Part shown: one piece after another, positions 50,654-60,913 of the stretch | Layout: each line of letters starts with the position of its first letter | Position numbering within the stretch: the first letter of the stretch is position 1 | Origin: an uncultured Desulfovibrio sp. | Lineage (GTDB): Bacteria > Desulfobacterota > Desulfovibrionia > Desulfovibrionales > Desulfovibrionaceae | Assembly: GCF_949282365.1 (NCBI RefSeq) | Contig: NZ_CASDOY010000003.1 | Span: forward strand, 62,001-126,000 | DNA length: 64,000 nt | Reading direction: 5' to 3' | Made by a program: the position numbers and the translations under genes | The notes under the pieces: model-generated | Told to the model about the DNA's origin: nothing | The model's input: only the letters and a program-made list of their open reading frames with translations | Databases searched by the model: none

Positions 50654-51631
50654 ATGCCAATACTGCCCAGCCGCTACCGCGCGCCGCTCTGGCTGCGCAA
50701 TGCCCATGTCAACACCATCTGGTCCGCCAAGTTCCGGCATCTGGGTTTTCCCGATGCGGCGCAGGAGGCCCGCTGCCGTCGCGTGCGTCTGGACACGCCT
50801 GACGGGGATTTTCTGGACGTGGACGTGCATACGCCTCCGCCGGGCCTGCCGGAGCGCGGGGTCGCCATCCTTTCGCACGGTCTGGAAGGACACAGCCGCC
50901 GCAAATACATCCTCGGTCTGGCCCGCGTGCTGCTGGAAGAAGGCTTCCGAGTGCTGGCCTGGAACATGCGCGGCTGCTCCGGCGAGCCCAACCGCACGGA
51001 CCGCCTGTACCACATGGGCGTGACCGGAGATCTGGCTGTGGTGGTGCGCTACGCGGAACAGTGGGACAGGCCCATCCTGCTGGCCGGTTTCAGCATGGGC
51101 GGCAACCAGACGTGCATGTATCTGGCCAGGGAACAGGTCCCGCCGCTGGTGCGCGCGGCCGCCGTGGTCTCCGTGCCCTGCGATCTCGTGGGCGCGGCCC
51201 GGGTCATGGACGGGCCCGCCTGCCGCATCTATCTGCGCTATTTCCTGCATACCATGTGCCCCAAGGTGCGCGAGAAGGCGGCCCGATTCCCCAACTACCC
51301 CTCGGTGGAAGGCATCGAGAAGTTCCGTACCTTCGCGGAATTCGACGGCCGCTTCACCGCCCCCCTCTACGGCTATGCCAGCGCTCTGGACTACTGGCGC
51401 AGCAACAGTTCGCTGCCCTGGTTGTCGTCCGTCCGTCTGCCGCTTTACATGCTGCTGGCCAAGGATGATCCCTTCTGCTCACCTTCCTGCTACCCTGTTG
51501 CCATCGCGGAAAAAAGCGCGGTCCTGCGCCTGGAGGTGGCCCCGCACGGCGGGCATGTGGGTTTTGCCCAATCTGGCAGGGACTACTACAGCGAAGTGCG
51601 GATACGCGATTTCGTGCGTTCCCTGTGGTGA
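50654..51631 (+). CDS. YheT-like alpha/beta hydrolase
   Basis: A 325-residue esterase-type hydrolase. The start RAPLWLRNAHVNTIW and the LSHGLEGHS oxyanion-hole segment are typical of the YheT group. The nucleophile is Ser147 in GFSMGG; the acid is in LLAKDDPF and the histidine in PHGGHVGF. The substrate is unknown; relatives hydrolyse short acyl esters. ATG 50654 has GAGG upstream; the frame from 50615 begins with TTG and lacks homology. Confidence 0.85.
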   Translation: MPILPSRYRAPLWLRNAHVNTIWSAKFRHLGFPDAAQEARCRRVRLDTPDGDFLDVDVHTPPPGLPERGVAILSHGLEGHSRRKYILGLARVLLEEGFRVLAWNMRGCSGEPNRTDRLYHMGVTGDLAVVVRYAEQWDRPILLAGFSMGGNQTCMYLAREQVPPLVRAAAVVSVPCDLVGAARVMDGPACRIYLRYFLHTMCPKVREKAARFPNYPSVEGIEKFRTFAEFDGRFTAPLYGYASALDYWRSNSSLPWLSSVRLPLYMLLAKDDPFCSPSCYPVAIAEKSAVLRLEVAPHGGHVGFAQSGRDYYSEVRIRDFVRSLW

Positions 51632-51653
51632 GTCCGGGGAGAGGCGGGATGGA

Positions 51654-51702
51654 TTTGAGGGGGAAGGTCCTTTTTCTGGCGGGGAAAAGGGCCTTCCCCC
51701 AA
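51654..51702. repeat. Inverted repeat of the GGGGGAAGG family after the hydrolase gene
   Basis: TTGAGGGGGAAGGTCCTTTTTC (51654-51675, two pieces: GGGGGAAGG and CCTTTTTC) pairs with GGAAAAGGGCCTTCCCCCAA (51682-51701). The stem is about 18 bp with one mismatch and a 6-base loop. No T-run follows. Confidence 0.65.
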
Positions 51703-52115
51703 ACTCCCCCATCCTCCCCAAAAACGCTTTTCTGATCGCTGGACAGGGCCTCAGGATGCGTCGGGCAGCCGTCGTTGCCGGTCCCCCCCGGTGGCATGAT
51801 GGAGGTGGTGCAGGGATGTTTTTGCAGGCCGGTCTCCCCGGAAGCGCTGCGGTCGGAGGAGGCCCCGGCAGGAGACGCTGCTGCGCGCAGGCGGGGTGCG
51901 CTCCCGGGGCGACCGGGGGCCTTTTGATGCGGACGCACGGGCGGTCGCGCTTCCTTGACTGTTGAAGCAGACACGTTTTGCAGCGCCGTGGTTTGCGGAC
52001 GCACGTTTTTTTGCCGTTGTCTTTTGGACGCTGTGTCGGGGGACTGTGGGCGGAGGGATGCCCTTGTCCGTCCGCGGCCTCCATGCTCCCGGATAACGCG
52101 CGTTCAGGGAAGGGC

Positions 52116-52170
52116 TTGGGGAGGTGGGATCCCTTCATGCACTGGTCAAAGAGGTTCCCCCCTCCCCCAA
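52116..52170. repeat. Inverted repeat of the same family after hrpB
   Basis: TTGGGGAGGTGGGATCCC (52116-52133) pairs imperfectly with GGTTCCCCCCTCCCCCAA (52153-52170). It lies just past the hrpB stop on the minus strand, in mirror orientation to the copy after the hydrolase gene. Confidence 0.5.
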
Positions 52171-52177
52171 AAACGAT

Positions 52178-54775
52178 TTATTTGCCGCGGGCCAGCTGGC
52201 GCTTGGTGCGGGCCGTGGCCTCGGCGGTCAGCGGATCGTCGGGCCAGGGGTGGCGGGGATAGCGGCCGCGCATCTCGGCGCGCACCTGCGGGTAGCCGTT
52301 GCGCCAGAAGTGGCCGAGGTCGCGCGTGATCTGCAGCGGACGGCCAGCGGGCGAGAGCAGGTGCAGGGTCAGGGGCACGCGCCCGCCGGCGAGCATGGGC
52401 GTATCCTCACAGCCGAAGAATTCCTGCAGCTTGGCGGCCACGAAGGGGCCGCCTTCGCCGTCATAGACGATGGCGTGCAGACGTCCCGAAGGCGCGCGCC
52501 AGTGGCTGGGGGCCAGCCGCTCCAGCTGCCGCGGCAGGGGATGGGCCAGCAGGCCGTGCAGGGCGTCGGCCAGCCGGGCAGGGGGCCACTGGCGCAGGTC
52601 GGTGCAGTCGCCGAGGTGGGGAGCCAGCCAGTTTTCCAGCTCCTCCAGCAGCCGGTCTTCGGACAGGTCGGGCCAGGGCTCGCCCCATGTCCGGCGCAGC
52701 AGGCGGACGCGGGCCAGCCACTGGTGCAGATCTTCCGTCCAGGGCAGGAGGCGCAGGCCCTGACGGCGGATGCAGGCGCACAGGGCCAGGGCGCACTGGT
52801 CGGCATCGGGACGGGGCAGGGGGGTCTCGTCCAGCAGCAGGGCGTCCAGACGGCGCTGGCGGCGGGCGCAGATCTGGCCCTCCGGGCTGACGTTCATGGT
52901 TTCCGTGGTCGTGATCTGCGACCGGAAAAGCTCTTCCAGCGCGTCCCGCTCCAGGGGCGCGGCCAGGCGGATGCGTCCGCGTGTACCGGCATCCACGGCC
53001 GCCACGGCCAGCAGTTCATGCCGGGCCAGGCCGTCCGTCAGAGGCAGGATGGCGGCCTTGCCGTTGCGCAGGAGATACTGGGCCATGCCGTTGTTCTCGC
53101 CGTTGCGCAGGGCCAGGCGTTCGGGAAAGGCCAGGGCCACGGCTTCACCCAGATGCGGCAGCTGCTGCCGGGCCGCGCGCAGCAGGCTGTCCTGCTCCAG
53201 CGCGCTGCCGGGGCGGTCTTCGTCTGCTTTCAGGCCCGCCAGCCGCGCCATGCGTTCCGCCCATTGGCGCAGGCGGGGGAACACGCCGCCGCTGCCGCCG
53301 GGAGCGCAGAGGCGCTCCATGCGTGCCGTCAGTGAGGCGTCGGCCAGAGGCAGGGGATCGCGATCGTCCAGCAGGGCGGCCAGACAGGCGGCCAGCGGGC
53401 CGTAGCCCCGTTCGCCAGCGCGCAGCAGCAGGCAGGCCAGGCGCGGGGCCAGGGGCAGCGCCGCCAGCCGTCGCCCCAGCGCCGTGGGGCGCAGTTCGTC
53501 CGTTCCCGCCTCGATGGCTCCCAGTCCGGCCAGCTGTTCCCGGGCCACGGCCAGATGGGCCTGGGGCGGCAGGTCCAGCCAGGACAGCTCCCCGGGCCTG
53601 CGTGCGCCCCAGACGGCCAGCTGCAGACAGAAGGACGCCAGATCGGCGTCCAGGATCTCCGGCCGCTGCCGGGGCCGGAAACCGTGTTCTTCGGCCTGCT
53701 GCCACAGGCGGCAGCAGATGCCCGGCTCCAGTCGTCCGGCGCGCCCGGCCCTCTGCCGGGCACCGGCCAGCGAGACGCGCACGGTCTCCAGACGGGACAG
53801 GCCGCTGGCCGGGTCGAAACGGCTCTCGCGGGACAGGCCGGCATCCACCACCAGACGGATGCCTTCGATGGTCAGGGATGTCTCGGCGATGGCCGTGGCC
53901 AGCACCACCTTGCGCCTGCCCGGTGCCGCCGGCGCGATGGCCGCGTCCTGTTCCTGCGGGGAGAGCATGCCGTACAGGGAGTGCAGGCTGGTGTCCGCGG
54001 GCAGACGGCCCTCCAGCAGCCCGGCCACACGGCGGATCTCGCCCGCGCCGGGCAGGAAGGCCAGCAGACTGCCGGATTCCTGACGCATGAGGGCGGCGAT
54101 GACGTCGGCCATATGCGGCCACAGGGCCTGGGGACCGCTGTGCGCGGCGGCGGCAGGCAGGGGCAGGTAGCATTCCTCCACGGGGAACTGCCGTCCCTCG
54201 CAGGCGATGACGGGTGCGTCTCCCAAAAGTCCGGCCACCTGCCGGCCGTCCAGGGTGGCGGACATGACCAGCAGGCGCAGGTCGGGCCGCAGCACGGCCC
54301 GGCTCTCCAGACACAGGGCCAGTCCCATGTCGGCCTGCAGGGAACGCTCGTGGAATTCGTCGAAGATGACGCAGCCCACGTCCGGCAGCTCGGGATCGGC
54401 CAGCAGTCGGCGGGTCAGGACGCCTTCGGTGATGATCTCCAGCCGGGTCCGGGCCGAGATCGCGCTTTCCTGCCGCATGCGGTAGCCCACGGTCTGTCCC
54501 ACATCCTCGCCCAGCAGGCGGGCGGCATAGCGGGCCAGGGCACGGGCGGCCACGCGGCGCGGCTCCAGCAGCAGGATCTTTTTGCCCGCCAGCCACGGCG
54601 CTGCCAGCAGCCACAGGGGCACGCGGCTGCTCTTGCCGGCCCCGGGAGGGGCGCTCAGGACGGCGCTGCCCTTTATTTCCAGGGCCTTGTCCAGCGCGAT
54701 GCGCACGGCATCCACCGGCACGGGGGGGAGATCGGGACAGGGACGGGGCAGGGCGGCGGCAGGGGACGTTTTCAT
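52178..54775 (-). CDS. hrpB: ATP-dependent helicase HrpB
   Basis: An 865-residue DEAH-box helicase. Walker A is APPGAGKSS, the DExH box is DEFHER, motif III is SAT and the C-terminal HrpB-specific domains follow (for example HDLAxxL-like segments and the terminal WPDDPLTAEATART). It is related to RNA helicases; the cell role is not well defined. Two ATGs are possible (54802 and 54775), both with weak Shine-Dalgarno; the shorter is preferred because the extra residues are proline-rich and not conserved. Divergent from the sigma-54 regulator at 54877. Confidence 0.92.
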   Translation of the reverse strand: MKTSPAAALPRPCPDLPPVPVDAVRIALDKALEIKGSAVLSAPPGAGKSSRVPLWLLAAPWLAGKKILLLEPRRVAARALARYAARLLGEDVGQTVGYRMRQESAISARTRLEIITEGVLTRRLLADPELPDVGCVIFDEFHERSLQADMGLALCLESRAVLRPDLRLLVMSATLDGRQVAGLLGDAPVIACEGRQFPVEECYLPLPAAAAHSGPQALWPHMADVIAALMRQESGSLLAFLPGAGEIRRVAGLLEGRLPADTSLHSLYGMLSPQEQDAAIAPAAPGRRKVVLATAIAETSLTIEGIRLVVDAGLSRESRFDPASGLSRLETVRVSLAGARQRAGRAGRLEPGICCRLWQQAEEHGFRPRQRPEILDADLASFCLQLAVWGARRPGELSWLDLPPQAHLAVAREQLAGLGAIEAGTDELRPTALGRRLAALPLAPRLACLLLRAGERGYGPLAACLAALLDDRDPLPLADASLTARMERLCAPGGSGGVFPRLRQWAERMARLAGLKADEDRPGSALEQDSLLRAARQQLPHLGEAVALAFPERLALRNGENNGMAQYLLRNGKAAILPLTDGLARHELLAVAAVDAGTRGRIRLAAPLERDALEELFRSQITTTETMNVSPEGQICARRQRRLDALLLDETPLPRPDADQCALALCACIRRQGLRLLPWTEDLHQWLARVRLLRRTWGEPWPDLSEDRLLEELENWLAPHLGDCTDLRQWPPARLADALHGLLAHPLPRQLERLAPSHWRAPSGRLHAIVYDGEGGPFVAAKLQEFFGCEDTPMLAGGRVPLTLHLLSPAGRPLQITRDLGHFWRNGYPQVRAEMRGRYPRHPWPDDPLTAEATARTKRQLARGK

Positions 54776-54876
54776 GGGGCGTACTGGGGGAGGCGGTTGC
54801 ATCCCTGTTTTTTTGCTGGAAATTGGTGACGTGTCAGTGTATTGACAGTCTAAAGGCCTGAACGTGGAGAGTGTCC

Positions 54877-55944
<1,068 letters not shown>

Positions 55945-55991
55945 CCGGCACGGCCGGCGGCTTTTCGGACTGCGGGGCACCCGCAGGTTTG

Positions 55992-56009
55992 CCTGTCCTC
56001 GCGGACAGG
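55992..56009 (+). promoter_or_regulatory. Hairpin overlapping the ribosome-binding site of the lipoprotein gene
   Basis: CCTGTCC (55992-55998), loop TCGC, GGACAGG (56003-56009). The 3' arm takes the first bases of the extended Shine-Dalgarno AGGAGGAGG (56007-56015) of the gene at 56022, so it could modulate translation. It could also be a weak stop for the regulator transcript. Confidence 0.45.
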
Positions 56010-56021
56010 AGGAGGTCCTTT

Positions 56022-56783
56022 ATGAACATGCGTATGGCAAGTATCCTTTGTCTGCTCGTCATGCTGGCCGCGTGCACGGCCGGACAGCAGCGCGGTCTGG
56101 TGGGCGATACCTATGTCTCGTCCTCCCAGCCCGCCGTGGCCCTCAAGGCCCGCGACCTGCCCCTGATGGGCAGTGTGGCCGGCACGTCGCGCCTGACCAG
56201 TTCCGGTGCCCTGGGCGGGCTGCCCATCGACAGCTGGATCACTGTTTACGGCAAGGGCGACGGCGCATCGCCGCTGGCCATCGTGGCCCATGGCGAAGTG
56301 CCCAACGGCTGGTACTGGGACGGCATCATGCGCCAGCCCTTCAGCATCGACGAAGGCGTGGAGACCATCGGCGATCTTGGTTTCCAGGCCTGCACCTATG
56401 TGGTCAGTGCCAAGCGTGACGCCTTCCTGCCCCTGGAAGACCCCGAAGGCGCGCGCATCCTCGCCCAGGACGGGACCCCGCCCCGCCGCTGGCTGGCGCG
56501 CATGTTCGCCAACCGCTTCAATTTCGACAATGACAAGATCGTGCTGGAATACCGCGAACCCCTGCCGGATGATATTACGTCCATAACGGCACTGCCTCTA
56601 GGCCGTGCGGATTATATTGCCGCTTTTGAGCAGCGGGCGCGGGAAGCGTTTGCTGCGGGACCCGTCAGCATACCGGCTTCCGGCATGACGCGGGCGAACA
56701 GTCTCGGCGCGTTGCAGTGGCGTTATCTGGACGAGATCTTCTGGGGAACGGTCTCTCCCTATGACCGTATGGACTGGCGTTGA
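56022..56783 (+). CDS. Lipoprotein of unknown function
   Basis: A 253-residue protein with a lipoprotein signal (MNMRMASILCLLVMLAAC, lipobox LAAC). The mature part has strand-rich segments and two tryptophan-containing regions (GWYWDGIMRQPF and WRYLDEIFWGTV). I do not recognise the family with certainty; it may belong to a lipoprotein family restricted to Desulfovibrio-like bacteria. It is predicted to sit at the inner leaflet of the outer membrane or on the periplasmic side. AGGAGGAGG precedes ATG 56022. It is 77 bases from the sigma-54 activator and could be in the same transcript. Confidence 0.75.
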   Translation: MNMRMASILCLLVMLAACTAGQQRGLVGDTYVSSSQPAVALKARDLPLMGSVAGTSRLTSSGALGGLPIDSWITVYGKGDGASPLAIVAHGEVPNGWYWDGIMRQPFSIDEGVETIGDLGFQACTYVVSAKRDAFLPLEDPEGARILAQDGTPPRRWLARMFANRFNFDNDKIVLEYREPLPDDITSITALPLGRADYIAAFEQRAREAFAAGPVSIPASGMTRANSLGALQWRYLDEIFWGTVSPYDRMDWR

Positions 56784-56931
56784 TCCATCCTTGCGAAAAA
56801 TATGCGGTTTCACGTTCCTTCATTATTGACGAAGCCTGTTGACTATTGTACCCAGTAAAAAAGTTCTTGAAAAGAGTGCAGCACAGAGCGATGGAATATC
56901 GCTGCTGCAAGAATCACGCATGAGGTACACT

Positions 56932-57330
56932 ATGGATGATTATCTGAAGGAAGCACTGGAGATCGCCAGGGCGCAGGCCAGCGTGCGCGTCATGTCGGAA
57001 GAAGAGATCACGTCGTTTATCCAGAAAGTGGCTGCCGGTATCCGTACCGTCGCCGAGGGCGAACTGCCTGTGGAACTGGATTCCGCCGACATGCAGCAGG
57101 ATGCGCGCAAGTCCATCAAGGAAAAGTCCGTCACGTGTCTTGAATGCGGCAAGACCTTCAAGATCCTGACCAAGCGCCACCTGGCCATGCATGGTATGGA
57201 TGCCGCTGCCTACCGCGAAAAGTGGGGCTTCAAGAAGGACACGCCCCTGGTGTGCAAGGCACTGCAGCGCGAACGCCGTCGCAAGATGAAAGACATGAAG
57301 CTGTGGGAAAAGCGTCGCAAGGCCCAATAG
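56932..57330 (+). CDS. MucR/Ros-family zinc-finger transcriptional regulator
   Basis: A 132-residue DNA-binding protein. The Ros-type zinc finger is Cys69, Cys72, His83 and His87, followed by the basic Y-R-x-K-W-G-F segment typical of MucR proteins and a very basic C-terminus. An N-terminal helical part may give oligomers. Such proteins act as gene silencers or regulators in proteobacteria. ATG 56932 is preferred because GAGGT lies seven bases upstream; ATG 56920 and 56839 are alternatives. It lies upstream of bioB but is separated from it by a terminator. Confidence 0.88.
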   Translation: MDDYLKEALEIARAQASVRVMSEEEITSFIQKVAAGIRTVAEGELPVELDSADMQQDARKSIKEKSVTCLECGKTFKILTKRHLAMHGMDAAAYREKWGFKKDTPLVCKALQRERRRKMKDMKLWEKRRKAQ

Positions 57331-57337
57331 CACAAAC

Positions 57338-57360
57338 ACCCGCCGCCCGGCGGGTTTTTC
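57338..57360 (+). terminator. Terminator after the MucR-type gene
   Basis: CCCGCC (57339-57344) pairs with GGCGGG (57349-57354) over GCCC, followed by five T. It separates the regulator from the bio genes. Confidence 0.88.
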
Positions 57361-57493
57361 TTTTCCGCCGTGCGCCGGACGCCTGCTGCGGGAAAAAATG
57401 CCGTCAGACAGGCGCCGGGCGTCCCCGGCCACGGGGCGGAGCAGGCTCCCGGCCCGCTCGCGCCGCCAACCATCCCACAAGGACCGAATCCCT

Positions 57494-58441
57494 ATGAGCC
57501 ATCCTCTTTGTCCCGTACCTGCCACGCCTGCCGGGGCGGCCCCGCTGCTGGACGCGCCGCTGGAAAGGCTGCTGGACAGCGCCGATGCCCTGCGCGAGCG
57601 CCGTCATGGCCGCAGCGTCAGCCTGTGCGCCATCATCAATGCCCGCAGCGGCAACTGCGGCATGGACTGCCGTTTCTGTTCCCAGAGCCGGCACAACCGG
57701 ACGCCCATCGCCCACTTCCCTTTTCTGGAGGCCGGGGCCCTGCGGGAGCGCATCCTGCGTCTGGCGGCCTGGCCCGTACGCCGTATCGGTATCGTGACCA
57801 GCGGCGGCGCCCTTGAAGAGCATGAGCTGCACTGCCTGCTGCAGGTGGTGCGCGATCTGCCGGAGGACGTGCGCCGCCGGGTCTGTACTTCGCTGGGGCG
57901 GCTGCCGGAGGCCCATCTGCGCGAGCTGGCCGCGGCCGGTGTCCGCCGCTATCACCATAATCTGGAGACATCGCGCGACTTTTATCCCCGCATCTGCACC
58001 ACCCAGCTCTGGGACCAGCGGCGGGATACCGTCATCCGGGCGCAGGGGGCGGGCCTTTCGCTCTGCGCCGGGGGGCTCTTTGGCCTGGGCGAGAGCTGGG
58101 AGGACCGGATAGCCTTCGCCTTCAGCCTGCGCGACCTGGGCGTGCGCCATGTGCCCCTGAATTTCCTGCACCCGCATCCGCAGACGCCGCTGGCCGGCCA
58201 GCCCCTGCTGGAGCCGGAGGCGGCCCTGCGCATCATCGCCCTGTTCCGTCACATCCTGCCCGACGCCAGCCTGCGCATCTGCGGTGGCCGGCCCGAGACC
58301 CTGCGCGAGCGTCAGGGCGACATCTTCCGGGCCGGGGCCGATGCCCTGATGACGGGCGATTACCTGACCACGCAGGGCATGGGCGTGGAAGACGATATCC
58401 GCATGATCGAAGCCGCGGGACTGGAGGTGGCACGGCCATGA
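57494..58441 (+). CDS. bioB: Biotin synthase BioB
   Basis: A 315-residue radical SAM enzyme that inserts sulfur into dethiobiotin. The 4Fe-4S motif is Cys55, Cys59, Cys62 (CGMDCRFC). A second cysteine (in CTSLG) and the conserved PLNFLHPHPQTPL and LRICGGRPE segments follow, the latter holding the arginine near the 2Fe-2S site. ATG 57494 has AAGGA upstream; the frame upstream is not conserved. The stop overlaps the bioDA start as ATGA, so both are made together. bioF is not in the window. Confidence 0.95.
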   Translation: MSHPLCPVPATPAGAAPLLDAPLERLLDSADALRERRHGRSVSLCAIINARSGNCGMDCRFCSQSRHNRTPIAHFPFLEAGALRERILRLAAWPVRRIGIVTSGGALEEHELHCLLQVVRDLPEDVRRRVCTSLGRLPEAHLRELAAAGVRRYHHNLETSRDFYPRICTTQLWDQRRDTVIRAQGAGLSLCAGGLFGLGESWEDRIAFAFSLRDLGVRHVPLNFLHPHPQTPLAGQPLLEPEAALRIIALFRHILPDASLRICGGRPETLRERQGDIFRAGADALMTGDYLTTQGMGVEDDIRMIEAAGLEVARP

Positions 58442-60612
58442 GCGCACAGGTGATGCATGGCACGGAAAGGGAAGGGCGGGGGGCCCTGCAGGGCTTTTTT
58501 GTGACCGGTACCGGCACGGATGTGGGCAAGACCGTCTTCACGGCGGCCCTGCTGCGCGCCCTGCGCGGCAGCGGAGTGGCGACCCAGGCCGTCAAGCCCG
58601 TACAGACCGGCGTGCGGCCGGAGCTGCTGGCGACCTCGGCCCTGGCCGACGGCGTGATCTATGGCCGTGCCGTGGCCGGCCTGCCCGCCTCGCCGCTGGA
58701 GGCGGCGGCCACCCTGCACTGTTTCTGCCTGCCCGCCTCGCCGCTGGAGGCGGCGGCCACCCTGCACTGTTTCTGCCTGCCCGCCTCGCCGCATCTGGCG
58801 GCCGGGGAGGAAGGGCGGCGGCTGACGGCCGACGGGCTGGCGGCCGATGTGCGGGCCCACTGGCAGCGTACGGCGGCCTCCCTGCTGCTGGTGGAAGGCG
58901 CTGGCGGCATGGCGGTGCCCGTCAACGAGGAGGAAGACACGCTGGACTTCATGGCTGCCCTGGACCTGCCGGTGCTGCTGGTGGGCAGCAACTGTCTGGG
59001 CGCGCTCAACCATGTGCTGCTCTCCCTGCAGGCCCTGCGCCAGAAAGGCCTGCGTCCGGCGGCGGTGGTCCTGATGTCGCCGGAAGAGCCTGAAGGTCTG
59101 GATGGGGAAGCCCGGCGTGAACGGGAGCGCGTGCTGGAGGACAATCCCCAATTTTTGCGCCGTCGTCTGGCCGCCTGGGGCGAGGATGCCCCGGTGTTGG
59201 TGCTGCCGCGCGTGCCCCGTCTGGATGCGGCGGGCTGGCAGGAACTGGCCGACGCCTGTGCCGGGCTGCTGCCCGCGCTGGCCCGGCATGTTCCGGCCGT
59301 CGGGGGCGAAGCGCCGCAGGCGCGAACGCGGGAGCCCCTGCCCGAACGCGACAGGCGCATCCTCTGGCATCCCTACACCTCGGCCGTGGATCCCCTGCCG
59401 GTCTTCGCGGCGGCGCGCAGCCACCACAATCGCATCGTCCTGGCCGACGGCCGGGAACTGGTGGACGGCATGTCCTCGTGGTGGACGGCCGTCCACGGCT
59501 ACAACCATCCGCGCCTGGTGGCGGCGGCCCAGCGGCAGGCCGGGCGGATGCCGCATGTGATGTTCGGCGGTCTGACCCACGCCCCGGCCGTGGAGCTGGG
59601 CGAGCGCCTGCTGGCCATGCTGCCCCGGGGGCTCGCGCGCGTCTTTCTGGCGGATTCCGGTTCCGTCTCGGTGGAAGTGGCCCTCAAGATGGCCCTGCAA
59701 TACCAGCAGGGCGTGGGGCAGAAGCAGCGCACCTGCTTCCTGACGCCCCGGGGCGGCTATCACGGGGACACCACCGGCGCCATGTCGGTCTGCGATCCCG
59801 TGACCGGCATGCACTGCCTGTTCACGGACATGCTGCCGCGCCAGATCTTCATGGAGCGGCCCTCCTGCCGTTTCGACCGCCCCTTCGATCCGGCCAGTCT
59901 GGACGATGCCCGGCGCATCTTCGCGGAGCAGGGCGAGCGCATCGCCGCCGTCATCCTCGAACCGCTGGTGCAGGGCGCGGGCGGCATGTGGTTCTACCAC
60001 CCCGACTATCTGCGCGGCATGGCGCGCCTGTGCCGGGAACACGGGGCCCTGCTGGTCTTCGACGAGATCGCCACGGGCTTCGGCCGCACCGGGACCCTGT
60101 TCGCCGCGGAACGGGCCGGCCTCTGCCCGGACATCCTCTGCTGCGGCAAGGCCCTGACCGGCGGCGTCATGACGCTGGCCGCCACGGCCTGCACCGAGGA
60201 GGTGGCGCAGGGCATTTGCCGTGATGGCATGGTCTTCATGCACGGGCCCACCTTCATGGGCAATGCCCTGGCCTGTGCCGTGGCCTGCGCCAGTCTGGAC
60301 ATCCTGTCGGAAGGCCATTGGCAGGGACAGGTGGCCATGCTGGAAGCAAGCCTGGCAGCGGGCCTTGCCCCCTGCCGGGAACTGCCGCAGGTGGCCGACG
60401 TGCGCGTGCTGGGCGGTATCGGCGTGGTGGAGACCACCCGGCCGGTGGTCATGGCCGCCATGCAGGACTTCTTCGTGGAGCGGGGCGTGTGGATACGCCC
60501 CTTCAACCGCCTCGTCTATGTCATGCCGCCCTATGTCAGCCCGCGCGAGGACGTGGAGCGCCTGTGCGCGGCCATGCGCGACGTCCTGACCCTGCCCGGC
60601 ATGCTGGCGTAA
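58438..60612 (+). CDS. bioDA: Fused dethiobiotin synthetase / adenosylmethionine-8-amino-7-oxononanoate aminotransferase (BioD-BioA)
   Basis: A 724-residue fusion. The N-terminal BioD half has the P-loop GTGTDVGKT (24-32), AVKPVQTG and LVEGAGGMAVP. The C-terminal BioA half starts near residue 297 with ILWHPYTSAVDP and contains the DGMSSWW segment, GYHGDTTGAMS, FDEIATGFGRTG and the pyridoxal-phosphate lysine Lys571 in CCGKALTGG. One polypeptide thus does two successive steps, DAPA formation and ring closure to dethiobiotin. The order in the protein is reversed relative to the pathway. Residues 82-97 and 98-113 are an exact repeat encoded by a 48-bp tandem duplication. ATGA overlap with bioB. 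Confidence 0.93.
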   Translation: MSAQVMHGTEREGRGALQGFFVTGTGTDVGKTVFTAALLRALRGSGVATQAVKPVQTGVRPELLATSALADGVIYGRAVAGLPASPLEAAATLHCFCLPASPLEAAATLHCFCLPASPHLAAGEEGRRLTADGLAADVRAHWQRTAASLLLVEGAGGMAVPVNEEEDTLDFMAALDLPVLLVGSNCLGALNHVLLSLQALRQKGLRPAAVVLMSPEEPEGLDGEARRERERVLEDNPQFLRRRLAAWGEDAPVLVLPRVPRLDAAGWQELADACAGLLPALARHVPAVGGEAPQARTREPLPERDRRILWHPYTSAVDPLPVFAAARSHHNRIVLADGRELVDGMSSWWTAVHGYNHPRLVAAAQRQAGRMPHVMFGGLTHAPAVELGERLLAMLPRGLARVFLADSGSVSVEVALKMALQYQQGVGQKQRTCFLTPRGGYHGDTTGAMSVCDPVTGMHCLFTDMLPRQIFMERPSCRFDRPFDPASLDDARRIFAEQGERIAAVILEPLVQGAGGMWFYHPDYLRGMARLCREHGALLVFDEIATGFGRTGTLFAAERAGLCPDILCCGKALTGGVMTLAATACTEEVAQGICRDGMVFMHGPTFMGNALACAVACASLDILSEGHWQGQVAMLEASLAAGLAPCRELPQVADVRVLGGIGVVETTRPVVMAAMQDFFVERGVWIRPFNRLVYVMPPYVSPREDVERLCAAMRDVLTLPGMLA
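58681..58791 (+). repeat. Exact 48-bp tandem duplication inside bioDA
   Basis: Bases 58681-58728 and 58729-58776 are identical, and the first 15 bases of the unit recur a third time at 58777-58791. It keeps the frame and doubles a 16-residue segment in the BioD half. Identical copies point to recent slippage or recombination. Confidence 0.95.
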
Positions 60613-60913
60613 AAAGAGACGGGAACAGGTGGTGGGGCAAGGCTCTCCTGGGCGTTGTTCCTGCCCGCGACGTCCCCGTGCGGACAGGCAGGCCCGCGGC
60701 CATGCCCGAAAAGCCTGTCGCCTTCCGCGCCGGAGCGGCTGGGCTCCCTCCGTCCTTTGCCCTTCCTCCCTCCCGGTGCGCTTTGATACGCAACGGTGCA
60801 GCGCGGGCCCTGCTTGCGGGGAGGGCAGTTGCAGGAGGGGCAGGAGGGCCCGGGAGGAAAACCGTGAGGCACTGGCCAAAGGGCGGGTTTTCCGGGGAGA
60901 TGCGACGGGGATG
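60613..60913. other. Gap between convergent bioDA and the small acidic protein gene
   Basis: No gene is supported. A hairpin GGAAAACC 60856-60863 with GGTTTTCC 60886-60893 lies just past the end of the minus-strand gene at 60914 and may stop it. No good terminator for bioDA is seen. Confidence 0.5.

Larger units (their letters stand above)
51632..52177. other. Gap with two purine-rich inverted repeats
   Basis: No gene is supported between the hydrolase and the end of hrpB. The gap has an inverted repeat at each end (51654-51702 and 52116-52170). The middle contains open frames of biased composition only. Confidence 0.5.
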
